NCBI RefSeq assembly: GCF_900095735.1
Contig: NZ_FNLO01000011.1
Location: forward strand, 1-64,000
Direction: 5' to 3'
Length of the DNA: 64,000 nt
Source of the DNA: Chitinasiproducens palmae
GTDB taxonomy: Bacteria > Pseudomonadota > Gammaproteobacteria > Burkholderiales > Burkholderiaceae
Part shown: piece after piece, positions 16,282-24,494 of the stretch
How positions within the stretch are numbered: the stretch's first letter is position 1
How the letters are laid out: each line of letters opens with the position of its first letter
Program-made: the position numbers and the translations under genes
The notes under the pieces: generated by a model
Database searches by the model: none
What the model was told of the DNA's origin: nothing
The model's input: the letters and a program-made list of their open reading frames with translations, nothing else

Positions 16282-17847
16282 ATGAGTTCAGGACCGGCCG
16301 ATTCGCCTTCCCGTCGCCGCCCGTCTTCCAGCGGTCCGCGCGGCGCCCGAAGCGCGCCGGGCAAGCGCACCGGCGCCCGTTCCGACGCGGACGCCGCTTC
16401 GACGCCGAAGTCCGCCGCGCATTCGTCGCCCGATTCGTGGGCCGAAGCGCGTCCGAATGCACGCCCGAATGCGCGCTCGAGTGCACGCCCGAATGCGAAC
16501 GCGCGTTCCACTACGAATGCGCGCCCGCATGCTTCGACGCGTTCCCGCGCGGACGCCGTACTGCCAGCGGACTCGCTGGCATTCGCACTGGCCGCCGCGG
16601 CGCGCATCGTCCAGCGGGTGCGGGAGGGCGCATCGCTGCAGGACGCCATTGGCGCCGTGGCGCAGGCCGGTCCGGCGCGCGGCGCGGTTCAGGATCTTGC
16701 CTTTCGCGCCATGCGCCGGATGGGGTGCGCCGAGTTCATGCTCAACCGCAAGGTGCAACGGCCGCCAGCCCCGGCCGTCTCGGCGCTTCTGATCTGCGCT
16801 CTTTCGCTACTGAGTGAAGAGCCGCCACCGTATGCGCCGTTCACCATCGTCGACCAGGCAGTCGAGGCGGCCGGCGCCAATGCCGACACGGCGTTTGCGC
16901 GCGGGCTGGTCAACGCCGTGCTTCGCAATGTACTGCGCGAACGGGACAGCTTGCTGGGGGAAGCGGCCCGGGACCCCGTGGCGCATTGGAACCATCCACT
17001 CTGGTGGCAGGAGCGGTTGCAGCAGGCGTGGCCAGCACAATGGCAGGCGATACTCGAGACCAACAACCAGCGGCCGCCGATGACACTGCGTGTGAACCGG
17101 CGGCAGACCTCGGTAGCGGACTATCTGGACCGCTTGCGTTCCGCGGGTCTGGACGCCGAAGTCATCGGCGAAGACGGACTGGTGCTGGCGCAGCCTGTCG
17201 GGGTGGATCGCCTGCCAGACTTCGCGTCGGGGGCCGTGTCCGTGCAGGATTATGGTGCGCAAAAGGCCGCTCGCTTGCTGGACGTGGCAGAGGGGATGCG
17301 CGTGCTCGATGCCTGTGCGGCACCGGGCGGCAAGACCGGCCACCTGCTGGAACTGGCCTCGATCGAGCTGCTCGCGCTGGAGCAGCAGCCGCAGCGCGCC
17401 GCGCGCATTGGCGAGACCTTGAGCCGTCTGGGGCTGGCGGCCGAGGTGCGGGTCGGGGACGCCGCGCACCCCGAGCAATGGTGGGACGGGCGGCCGTTCG
17501 ATCGGATCCTGGCCGACGTGCCATGCTCCGCGTCCGGCATCGTGCGACGGCATCCGGATATCCGCTGGCTGCGGCGCCCGGGTGACATTGCGGCATTGGT
17601 CGAGACGCAGCGTCGCATCCTTGCCGCGCTGTGGTCGACGTTGGCCGTAGGTGGGGAACTGCTCTACGTCACCTGCTCGATCTTCCCGCAGGAGGGCGAG
17701 GCGCAGGCGGCGTGGTTTGAACAGGCGCAAAAAGATGCGGTACGATTGAGCGCGCCCGGCCAGGGTTTGCCCGACCCTGTGGTCGCCGGACGGGTAGTTC
17801 GGCAAGACGGTTTCTTCTATGCGCGTTTTCGAAAGACCGCTGCATGA
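16282..17847 (+). CDS. rsmB: 16S rRNA (cytosine-967-C5)-methyltransferase with repetitive N-terminal extension
   Basis: A 521-residue RsmB (Sun/Fmu) homologue that methylates C967 of 16S rRNA using S-adenosylmethionine. The NusB-like RNA-binding domain begins near residue 95 (LAFALAAAARIVQRV), and the methyltransferase domain carries DACAAPGGKTGHLLEL, then DVPCSASGIVRRHPD and YVTCSIFPQEGE with the two catalytic cysteines. The first ~90 residues are an unusual Ser/Arg/Ala/Pro/Asn-rich extension built partly of ARPNA repeats. ATG 16282 is chosen; an upstream in-frame start at 16156 gives no conserved sequence. The gene leads into the DUF4390-ntrYX block. Confidence 0.9.
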   Translation: MSSGPADSPSRRRPSSSGPRGARSAPGKRTGARSDADAASTPKSAAHSSPDSWAEARPNARPNARSSARPNANARSTTNARPHASTRSRADAVLPADSLAFALAAAARIVQRVREGASLQDAIGAVAQAGPARGAVQDLAFRAMRRMGCAEFMLNRKVQRPPAPAVSALLICALSLLSEEPPPYAPFTIVDQAVEAAGANADTAFARGLVNAVLRNVLRERDSLLGEAARDPVAHWNHPLWWQERLQQAWPAQWQAILETNNQRPPMTLRVNRRQTSVADYLDRLRSAGLDAEVIGEDGLVLAQPVGVDRLPDFASGAVSVQDYGAQKAARLLDVAEGMRVLDACAAPGGKTGHLLELASIELLALEQQPQRAARIGETLSRLGLAAEVRVGDAAHPEQWWDGRPFDRILADVPCSASGIVRRHPDIRWLRRPGDIAALVETQRRILAALWSTLAVGGELLYVTCSIFPQEGEAQAAWFEQAQKDAVRLSAPGQGLPDPVVAGRVVRQDGFFYARFRKTAA

Positions 17848-18010
17848 TGCGTTGGCGCCGAAGCTGCCGCGCAGAGAAGCCCCGTTGCGTAGGCCATGCA
17901 AGGGCGTCGACGTTATCGAGGCCGTGCGTACGAGGCGCTGCACCGCGGCCGTTTCGCGCCGGGTGCCGATGTCAGGCGCTGTGTCCAATGTTTCGCCACC
18001 GACCTGATTT

Positions 18011-18598
18011 GTGAAACGACTCCCGCGGATCCTGCTGCGCTACCTGGCCGCGCTGCTGTTGTGGTCAACGCTGCTTGGCCCAGTGCCAGCCATCGCGGAG
18101 ACCATTGCGGTGCAACGCGTGTCGCTGGAGTCGGACGGAAGCGCCGGCTGGAACCTGGACGCGCAGTTCGATTTCTCCTTGAGCCCCGGCCTTGCCGAAG
18201 CGCTGCACAAGGGCATCTCCCTTTACTTCACGACCGACTTCACGCTCACACGGCCGCGCTGGTACTGGTTCAACCAGGAGGCGTCGAGTGCGTCGCGCAC
18301 CTTCCGCCTTTCCTATGAGCCGTTGACCCGCCAGTATTCGATCGGCGTGGGCGGCTTGCGCCTGCCGTGCGCGACGCTGGCCGAGGCGCTGGGCGTGATC
18401 CGTCACGTCACGGCCTGGCATGTGATCGATCGCGACATGGTCAAGCCAGGAGAGTCCTATACGGCGGCGGTCCGGATGCGGCTCGACACGGCGCTGATGC
18501 CGAAGCCCTTCCAGATCGATGCCGTCAACAATCGTGACTGGTCGCTCGCGTCCGATTGGCTGCAATTCAACTTCACGCCGCCCGAGCATGCTAAATAG
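18011..18598 (+). CDS. DUF4390 secreted protein linked to NtrYX
   Basis: A 195-residue protein with a signal peptide (residues 1-29, cleavage after AIA) and the DUF4390 pattern (FDFSLSPGLAEALHKGISLYF and the WYWFNQ stretch). DUF4390 proteins stand next to ntrY in betaproteobacteria; their function is not established. Its end overlaps the chosen ntrY start by 11 nt, so translation is probably coupled and it may work with the NtrY sensor in the periplasm. The start codon is TTG or GTG type by context (GTG 18011). Confidence 0.85.
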   Translation: MKRLPRILLRYLAALLLWSTLLGPVPAIAETIAVQRVSLESDGSAGWNLDAQFDFSLSPGLAEALHKGISLYFTTDFTLTRPRWYWFNQEASSASRTFRLSYEPLTRQYSIGVGGLRLPCATLAEALGVIRHVTAWHVIDRDMVKPGESYTAAVRMRLDTALMPKPFQIDAVNNRDWSLASDWLQFNFTPPEHAK

Positions 18599-20921
18599 CG
18601 CCCAAAGCTGGAAAAGCCTGCTGGTGCGCGCGCTGATCGGAGCCACCGCGTTCACCGCGGTGCTCCTGCTCGTGTTGCTCGCGCTGGCCAGCGCCAACAC
18701 CGAATTCTTCGATCGTTACTACTCGTGGCTGTACGCGGCGAACTGGGCGATGGCCTTGCTGCTGCTGTTCATCGTCGCGGCGTTGGCCGGCCTGATTCTC
18801 GTACGCCTGCGGCAGCGGCGCTTCGGTACACGGCTGCTCACCAAGCTGGCCGTCTACTTCGCGCTGGTGGGCATGCTGCCGGGCGGCCTGATCTATCTGG
18901 TCTCGCTGCAATTCGTGTCGCGCAGTATCGAGACGTGGTTCGATGTGAACGTCGAGACCGCGCTCGACTCGGGCCTGACGCTCGGGCGCGGCATGCTCGA
19001 CAACGCGCTTACCGAGCTGCGCAGCCGCGGGCGCTCGATGGCCGAGCAATTGGGCCAGGCAGGCGACGAGAACACCACGCTGAACCTGCTGCGTCTGCGC
19101 GATCAGTACGGCATTCAGGATGCGTCGATCATTTCGTACAGCCGCAGCCGGGGCATCGCCGAGGTGGCTCGAGCGTCCTCGCTGTTGAACGGCTCCCTGG
19201 TCAACGACCGGCCTTCGCCGGAGATGTTGCGCGACGCGCGGGAGGGCGGTTTCAGCGCCATCGATGGCGCGCTGTCGGACGAAGCCAATCCGCGGGACGC
19301 ATTGCGTTTGCGGGTGATTCTTCGCATCCCGTCGACCAGCACCGCGCTGCTTGACGACGAGCGCTACCTGCAACTGGTTCAACCCGTGCCGGTCTCGCTG
19401 GCCCGCAACGCGGAGGCCGTGCAGCGCGCGTATCGCGAGTATCAGGAAAAGGCGCTGGGCCGCACCGGCCTGCGCAAGATGTATATCGGGACACTGACGC
19501 TGGCGCTGTTCCTGGCCACCTTCATCGGCATCATCATCGCCCTCGCACTTGGCAACCAGCTGGCGCGGCCGTTGTTCCTGCTGGCGCGCGGCACCGAGGA
19601 AGTAGCGCGAGGAGACCTGACGCCGAAGCGCGAAATCAAGACCAACGATGAGCTGGGGGTACTGACCCAGGCGTTCAACGCGATGACGCGTCAGCTGTCG
19701 GAAGCCCGCCAGGCGGTCGAGACCAACCGCGCGGCGCTCGAACAGTCAAAGGTCTATCTCGAAAGCGTGCTGGCGAATCTCACCGCGGGCGTGTTCGTAT
19801 GTGACTGGCAGTTCCGACTGACGACCGCGAACGCCGGCGCGCAACGCATCCTGCGGCAACCGTTCGACGCGCGTCTGAATCAGCCGCTCGACGAAATCGC
19901 GGGGATCGAGGAGTTCGCCGCGTCGGTGCGCAAGGCCTTCGCCGAGCGGGACGTCGCGCATGGCGCGGGGCGTGAGGAAGGTCAGGACGACGGACACTGG
20001 CAGCAGCAGATGGCCGTTGCGGTACCGGGCGAGATGGAGGCGCTGACACTGCTGGTACGCGGCACGCGATTGCTTAATGCCACCGAGACGGCGGCTACGG
20101 CCGGCTATGTGGTCGTATTCGACGACATCTCCGACCTGATCTCGGCGCAACGCTCGGTTGCATGGGGCGAGGTGGCACGCCGCCTCGCGCATGAGATCAA
20201 GAACCCGCTGACGCCGATCCAGCTCTCCGCCGAACGGCTACAGATGAAATTGGAGAAGAAGCTCGACAGCGCGGATGCGGAAGTGCTGCGCCGTGGGGCC
20301 ACGACCATCGTCAACCAGGTCGCCGCGATGAAACGCATGGTCGACGACTTCCGTGAATACGCGCGGACCCCGCCGGTGGTGCTGCACGACCTGCAATTGA
20401 ACGAGTTGATCGCCGAAGTGCTGGCCCTGTACGGTGTCGAAGAAGGCAAAGGCGCGATCGACGTTCACCTGGGCGACCTGCCGGTAATACGGGGCGACGC
20501 AACGCAGTTGCGCCAGATTATTCATAATTTGCTGCAGAATGCTCAGGATGCGGTCGCCGATCGGCAGTCACCGCGTGTAGTCCTGGAGACGAAGACAGTA
20601 GAATATGGTGATCCCGACTCGCATGGTCACCGTAGATCGGCGGTCCGGCTCTCGGTGTCCGACAACGGCCCGGGCTTTCCTGCCAGGATTTTGACGCGAG
20701 CGTTCGAGCCGTATGTGACGACGAAGGCGAAGGGTACGGGACTCGGGCTCGCGATGGTCAAGAAAATCGTCGACGAGCATGGCGCACGCATCGACATCCG
20801 TAATCGCTTGCTGCCTGACAGCGATGCAATTGCGGGGGCTCAAGTATCGATCCTTTTCCTCCAACTGGCAGACGAAGCGGAGCCGCTGGTGCAGGCGACA
20901 GAAAGCGCAAGGGTAGGTTAA
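18588..20921 (+). CDS. ntrY: NtrY-type sensor histidine kinase
   Basis: A 777-residue membrane kinase. Three N-terminal membrane segments lie in residues 14-107; an extracytoplasmic region of about 190 residues and a further membrane segment near 300-325 come before a HAMP domain (ARPLFLLARGTEEVARGDL), a PAS domain, then the dimerisation domain with phospho-acceptor His535 (LAHEIKNPLTP) and a GHKL ATPase (NLLQNAQDAV, DNGPGF, GTGLGLAMV). It is the sensor of the NtrYX two-component system, tied to nitrogen and redox responses in proteobacteria. Its stop directly precedes the ntrX ATG. Confidence 0.92.
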   Translation: MLNSAQSWKSLLVRALIGATAFTAVLLLVLLALASANTEFFDRYYSWLYAANWAMALLLLFIVAALAGLILVRLRQRRFGTRLLTKLAVYFALVGMLPGGLIYLVSLQFVSRSIETWFDVNVETALDSGLTLGRGMLDNALTELRSRGRSMAEQLGQAGDENTTLNLLRLRDQYGIQDASIISYSRSRGIAEVARASSLLNGSLVNDRPSPEMLRDAREGGFSAIDGALSDEANPRDALRLRVILRIPSTSTALLDDERYLQLVQPVPVSLARNAEAVQRAYREYQEKALGRTGLRKMYIGTLTLALFLATFIGIIIALALGNQLARPLFLLARGTEEVARGDLTPKREIKTNDELGVLTQAFNAMTRQLSEARQAVETNRAALEQSKVYLESVLANLTAGVFVCDWQFRLTTANAGAQRILRQPFDARLNQPLDEIAGIEEFAASVRKAFAERDVAHGAGREEGQDDGHWQQQMAVAVPGEMEALTLLVRGTRLLNATETAATAGYVVVFDDISDLISAQRSVAWGEVARRLAHEIKNPLTPIQLSAERLQMKLEKKLDSADAEVLRRGATTIVNQVAAMKRMVDDFREYARTPPVVLHDLQLNELIAEVLALYGVEEGKGAIDVHLGDLPVIRGDATQLRQIIHNLLQNAQDAVADRQSPRVVLETKTVEYGDPDSHGHRRSAVRLSVSDNGPGFPARILTRAFEPYVTTKAKGTGLGLAMVKKIVDEHGARIDIRNRLLPDSDAIAGAQVSILFLQLADEAEPLVQATESARVG

Positions 20922-21632
20922 ATGGCAACCATTCTGGTGGTAGACGACGAGATGGGTATTCGGGAATTGCTTTCCGAGATACTCAGCGATGAAGGTCATG
21001 TGGTCGAGCTGGCCGAAAATGCGCAGCAGGCGCGCGAATATCGGCAGCAGCAGGCCCCCGATCTGGTTCTGCTCGATATTTGGATGCCGGATACCGATGG
21101 CGTCACATTGCTCAAGGAGTGGGCGGCGCAAGGGCAGGTGACGATGCCGGTGATCATGATGTCCGGTCACGCGACGATCGACACCGCCGTCGAGGCGACC
21201 AAGATCGGCGCGCTCAACTTTCTCGAAAAGCCGATCTCGCTTCAGAAGCTGCTCAAGGCAGTGGAGCAGGGTCTTGCGCGCGGCGCGACGCCGGTCGTGC
21301 CCGTGCCAGCGACGGTGCCTGCGCCGGCGCCCACGCCGGCGCGTCCCGCGCCCGTGACTGCCGTTCCGGCGCCGAGCGCCGCGGCCGCGCAGCAGCCGGC
21401 CAATACGACGGACGCCGCGCTGCTGCCGTCAGCGCGGCTGGCCGCGATCTCCTTCGATATCCCGCTGCGCGAAGCTCGCGACGAGTTCGAACGCGCGTAT
21501 TTTGAGTATCACCTCGCGCGCGAGAACGGCAGCATGACGCGGGTCGCGGAGCGCACCGGTCTGGAGCGGACGCACTTGTATCGCAAGATGCGGCACCTGC
21601 GCGTCGATCTGAGCAAGAACAAGGGCGAGTAG
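20922..21632 (+). CDS. ntrX: NtrX-like response regulator lacking the AAA+ domain
   Basis: A 236-residue regulator. The receiver domain (1-115) has Asp8/Asp9, phospho-acceptor Asp52 (LLDIW) and Lys102 (FLEKP). A Pro/Ala-rich linker (about 118-165) replaces the sigma-54-interacting AAA+ domain found in full-length NtrX of ~450 residues, and a Fis-type helix-turn-helix ends the protein (SMTRVAERTGLERTHLYRKM). It cannot contact sigma-54 in the usual way, so it probably acts as a simple DNA-binding activator or repressor. The gene abuts ntrY with no gap. Confidence 0.85.
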   Translation: MATILVVDDEMGIRELLSEILSDEGHVVELAENAQQAREYRQQQAPDLVLLDIWMPDTDGVTLLKEWAAQGQVTMPVIMMSGHATIDTAVEATKIGALNFLEKPISLQKLLKAVEQGLARGATPVVPVPATVPAPAPTPARPAPVTAVPAPSAAAAQQPANTTDAALLPSARLAAISFDIPLREARDEFERAYFEYHLARENGSMTRVAERTGLERTHLYRKMRHLRVDLSKNKGE

Positions 21633-21703
21633 CCCAGGCAGCGGCGCGCCGAGCGGGAATGGCGCGCTGGCAGCGCAGCGGATGCCGCCATTGAAAATAG
21701 CGC

Positions 21704-21732
21704 TTGCGATTTCGCGTCCCTGTCGCTAGAAT
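21704..21732 (+). promoter_or_regulatory. Promoter of tRNA-Phe
   Basis: TTGCGA (21704-21709) and TAGAAT (21727-21732) with a 17-bp spacer end 13 bp before the tRNA. Confidence 0.7.
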
Positions 21733-21745
21733 CTCTTTCTCTCGT

Positions 21746-21821
21746 GGCCCGGTAGCTCAGTTGGTAGAGCAGCGGATTGAAAATCCGCGTGTCGATGGTT
21801 CGATTCCGTCCCAGGCCACCA
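21746..21821 (+). tRNA. tRNA-Phe (anticodon GAA)
   Basis: A 76-nt cloverleaf with anticodon loop TTGAAAA, D arm TAGCTCAGTTGG, T loop TTCGATT and encoded CCA. The acceptor stem GGCCCGG against CCAGGCC leaves one C-A mismatch at pair 5-68, unusual for a functional tRNA. Confidence 0.92.
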
Positions 21822-21827
21822 CGATTT

Positions 21828-21862
21828 AAAAAGGGGTTCCGAGCATTCGGAACCCCTTTTTT
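21828..21862. terminator. Bidirectional terminator after tRNA-Phe
   Basis: A 15-bp perfect stem (AAAAAGGGGTTCCGA and its complement) with a GCAT loop has A and T runs at its two ends, so it can act on both strands. Confidence 0.9.
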
Positions 21863-21943
21863 CATTTCCGGCGGGCGGTTTCGTCGCTCGTCGCGTGCTC
21901 TGGCAGGGGGCGTCCCCCCGACCAATCGGTTCCCCCGCGTCAA

Positions 21944-22309
21944 ATGTCTGTGTTTGGGTGTAGACCCGACAACACGCCCGGGATTCCACGCAACCAGGCT
22001 TCCCTGTGGGCCGATTACACGTTGCGCGACGGACCGCTCAGGGGGCTGCAGTTTGGTGGCGGCGTGCGCTTTCTCGGTGGCACGTATGGCAACACGACGA
22101 ACACCTTCCTGTTGTCGTCGGCAACGCTCGTCGACCTGGCGCTGCGCTACGATCTCGGACGGTCTTTCCCCGGCCTGAATGGATGGAGCGCGTCGCTCAA
22201 TGCAAGCAATCTGTTGAATCGCCGCTATATGGCCTCGTGCACCGCCGATACGTTCTGCACCTGGGGCGCGGGTCGGCTGGTGCTGGGCGGCATGAGATAT
22301 CAGTGGTGA
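21944..22309 (+). pseudogene. C-terminal fragment of a TonB-dependent siderophore receptor
   Basis: About 110 residues match the last barrel strands of FhuA/FpvA-type receptors (RNQASLWADYTLRDGPLRG, then LRYDL, NASNLLNRRY, and the C-terminal strand ending in aromatic Tyr-Gln-Trp). Plug, signal peptide and most of the barrel (~600 residues) are absent and the sequence upstream is tRNA-Phe, so this is a 5'-truncated relic. The deletion or insertion point lies between the tRNA terminator and about 21950. Confidence 0.8.
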
Positions 22310-22703
22310 CGATCGCGCAGGCGCGTGCGCCAGTGCGCGTGACATGACCATGCAAGTGACGCGGCCGCTGCCGGCGGTCGGCGTCACACCTTGCCGCTTG
22401 CGAGGCCGTCCACCCGGACCTTGGTCGCGTGCGAATCGCACCGTCCCGCCCCACACCGTCCCGCACCGTCCCGCACCGTCCCGCATGTCGCCTCGATCCG
22501 CGTCGCGGGACGGCTGACCGCGTCGGATTCTGATGTGGCTGGGGCCTGTGCTTTCGCTGGCCGGTCGTTGTCCATGTGGCGCCCGCGAACGCGAGGCGCG
22601 CTGGCCGGACAGCCAAACCTGCAACGCGGCATGCGGACCTGACACGAGGCGCCAGCGTTCCCATTGCGCCCGCTCCCGATCCTCGGTGACCCTCGGTGCA
22701 TGG
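22310..22703. other. Intergenic region with tandem repeat
   Basis: 394 bp between the receptor relic and a convergent LysR gene. It holds the 10-bp tandem repeat described separately and no credible gene. Confidence 0.45.
22439..22484. repeat. 10-bp tandem repeat CACCGTCCCG
   Basis: Three perfect contiguous copies (22454-22483) and one more copy at 22439-22448 separated by 5 bp. It lies in non-coding DNA. Confidence 0.85.
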
Positions 22704-23612
22704 TCAGTGCTCGCGCTGATCGCAGCACGCCAACAACCATGTCTTGAATGCTTGCAGGGCGGGGGAGTCGGACAACGTTTCCTGCCAGGCGAGCCAGTAG
22801 AAGAAGGGCGTCCAGATTTCCACTTCCGATAGCCTGACCAGGCGGCCCGCTTTCACGTCGTCGCTCACGAATTCCGCCGGCAGCAGCGCGGCGCCGAGCC
22901 CGGCGAGGGCCGCCTCGCAGCTCAGCAGGAGAAGCGAGTAATTGCCGGCCGCGGGCGGATGGGTATCGTTCAAGCCCATGGCGGACAGATACGCTTGCCA
23001 GCCGTTCGGGATCTCGCGCAGGTGCAGCAATGGCAGCCGCGAGAGCGCGTCCGCCGACAACGGCGTGTCAGCGCAAACGAGTCGCGGCGCGGCGTAGGCA
23101 GCCAGACGGAGCGGGAACAGCCGGACGGTCGGCGAGCCGCGCGGCGCGGATGCGGAATTGATGATCGCGGCGTCGTACTGCGACCGGGCGAGGTCGATTG
23201 GTCCGACGCGCGACGTCACATTTACGAGTATTCCGGGGTGCTGCGCCAGAAATTGCGGCAGATGCGGAATCAGCCATCGATTGCAGAAGCTTCCCGCCAC
23301 CGACAGATTCACGCTATTCGCAAGCGTCTGACGCATTTGGATGCCGACCGTGGCTGCTTCCAGTTCATCCAGCAACGGCGTGACGCTCTTCCAATATCGT
23401 TCGCCCGCTTCGGTCAACGACAGGTTGCGACCCGCGCGCACGAACAGCGCCACGTTCAGGAACTGCTCCAGGTCCAGGATCTGCCGGCTGACCGCGCTCT
23501 GCGTCAGACCCAAGGCGTTCCCTGCGTGCGTGAAGTTCATCAGGCGTACGCAGGTGTCGAAGATGATCAGCGAATCGCTGGACGGAATGGCGCGCCCGAT
23601 CGACCTTTTCAT
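22704..23612 (-). CDS. LysR-family regulator (GcvA-like)
   Basis: A 302-residue LysR protein: N-terminal winged helix (FTHAGNALGLTQSAVSRQILDLE at about 28-50) and effector-binding domain from residue ~95. The C terminus (FFYWLAWQETLSDSPALQAFKTWL) is typical of GcvA-like members. It diverges from the racemase-transporter-M81 peptidase genes and probably controls them. Confidence 0.9.
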   Translation of the reverse strand: MKRSIGRAIPSSDSLIIFDTCVRLMNFTHAGNALGLTQSAVSRQILDLEQFLNVALFVRAGRNLSLTEAGERYWKSVTPLLDELEAATVGIQMRQTLANSVNLSVAGSFCNRWLIPHLPQFLAQHPGILVNVTSRVGPIDLARSQYDAAIINSASAPRGSPTVRLFPLRLAAYAAPRLVCADTPLSADALSRLPLLHLREIPNGWQAYLSAMGLNDTHPPAAGNYSLLLLSCEAALAGLGAALLPAEFVSDDVKAGRLVRLSEVEIWTPFFYWLAWQETLSDSPALQAFKTWLLACCDQREH

Positions 23613-23702
23613 TCGAAAATCTCATGCAGCCATTAAAAATGACCATTATGGGTCGTTTATCGGCTGCTTACCATGCGAAAAACTTCTCGAAGGTGGTCCC
23701 GC

Positions 23703-24494
23703 ATGGAATACAGGCAGGATGAGGCCGACAGGTGCCGGCGCGTCGCGCAGCCCCGTACCGAAACGGTAGCCATCATCGGCGGCATGGGCCCGGAAGCGGG
23801 CATCGATTTGACGGAGCGCTTTTTAAGCGCCTCCCGCCGCAAGATGCGGCAGATGAACGTCGTTGTCAGCGATCAGAACTATCCCTCCCACGTCCTGGTT
23901 CAATACCGCACGCCGGACAGGACCGCCGCTTTCAAAGGCGAAGGCGAGTCGCCGCTTCCCGCACTGGTTTCGGCGTTGGCCACGGCGAAAGCGGCCGGTG
24001 CCTCGATTTGCGGAGTCGCGTGCAACACGGCGCACCTATGGCACGACGACCTTGCCCGCCTGTTTCCAGACCTGCGGCTTTTGCATATCGCGCGAGAAAC
24101 GGCGCGGGCGGTCAAGGCTGTCGGTGCGCGAAATGCATGTGTGCTTGCTACGTCGGCGACGCATGAAAGCGGTTTGTACAGAACTGCTTTGCACTTCGAA
24201 GGAGTCGATGTGGTCGCAAGGCCTGCCGAAGAGATGGCGTGCGTTCACGACACGATTTTCGCGATCAAGGCCGGACACGTTGACGAAGCGCGCGCCCACA
24301 TTCGCGAGGTGGTGCAACGCTGTCTGCAGGAAGCCGACTGCGTGGTCCTTGGCTGCACGGAGCTCGGTCTGGTGGTGAATGGCGACGACTATCACCGGGG
24401 CGCGGTCGTCGACGCCGCGGAAGTTCTCGCCACCTGCCTTGCCGAGCAAGCGTTCTCCATCCGCAACCGGGACGACAACCATGAACAGGACTGA
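23703..24494 (+). CDS. Aspartate/glutamate racemase family protein
   Basis: A 263-residue cofactor-independent racemase. The start of the fold is IIGGMGPEAG (residues 24-33), and the two catalytic cysteines are Cys107 (VACNTAH) and Cys218 (LGCTEL). GAAGGTGG upstream favours ATG 23703 over ATG 23673. It would racemise an acidic amino acid or a related substrate such as a hydantoin. The downstream transporter gene overlaps or abuts it, and an M81 peptidase follows, suggesting uptake and breakdown of an amino-acid-containing compound. Confidence 0.88.
   Translation: MEYRQDEADRCRRVAQPRTETVAIIGGMGPEAGIDLTERFLSASRRKMRQMNVVVSDQNYPSHVLVQYRTPDRTAAFKGEGESPLPALVSALATAKAAGASICGVACNTAHLWHDDLARLFPDLRLLHIARETARAVKAVGARNACVLATSATHESGLYRTALHFEGVDVVARPAEEMACVHDTIFAIKAGHVDEARAHIREVVQRCLQEADCVVLGCTELGLVVNGDDYHRGAVVDAAEVLATCLAEQAFSIRNRDDNHEQD

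Noticed and set aside
22439-22484. Possible CRISPR-like repeats
   Set aside because: The units are 10 bp and contiguous without unique spacers, so this is a simple tandem repeat.
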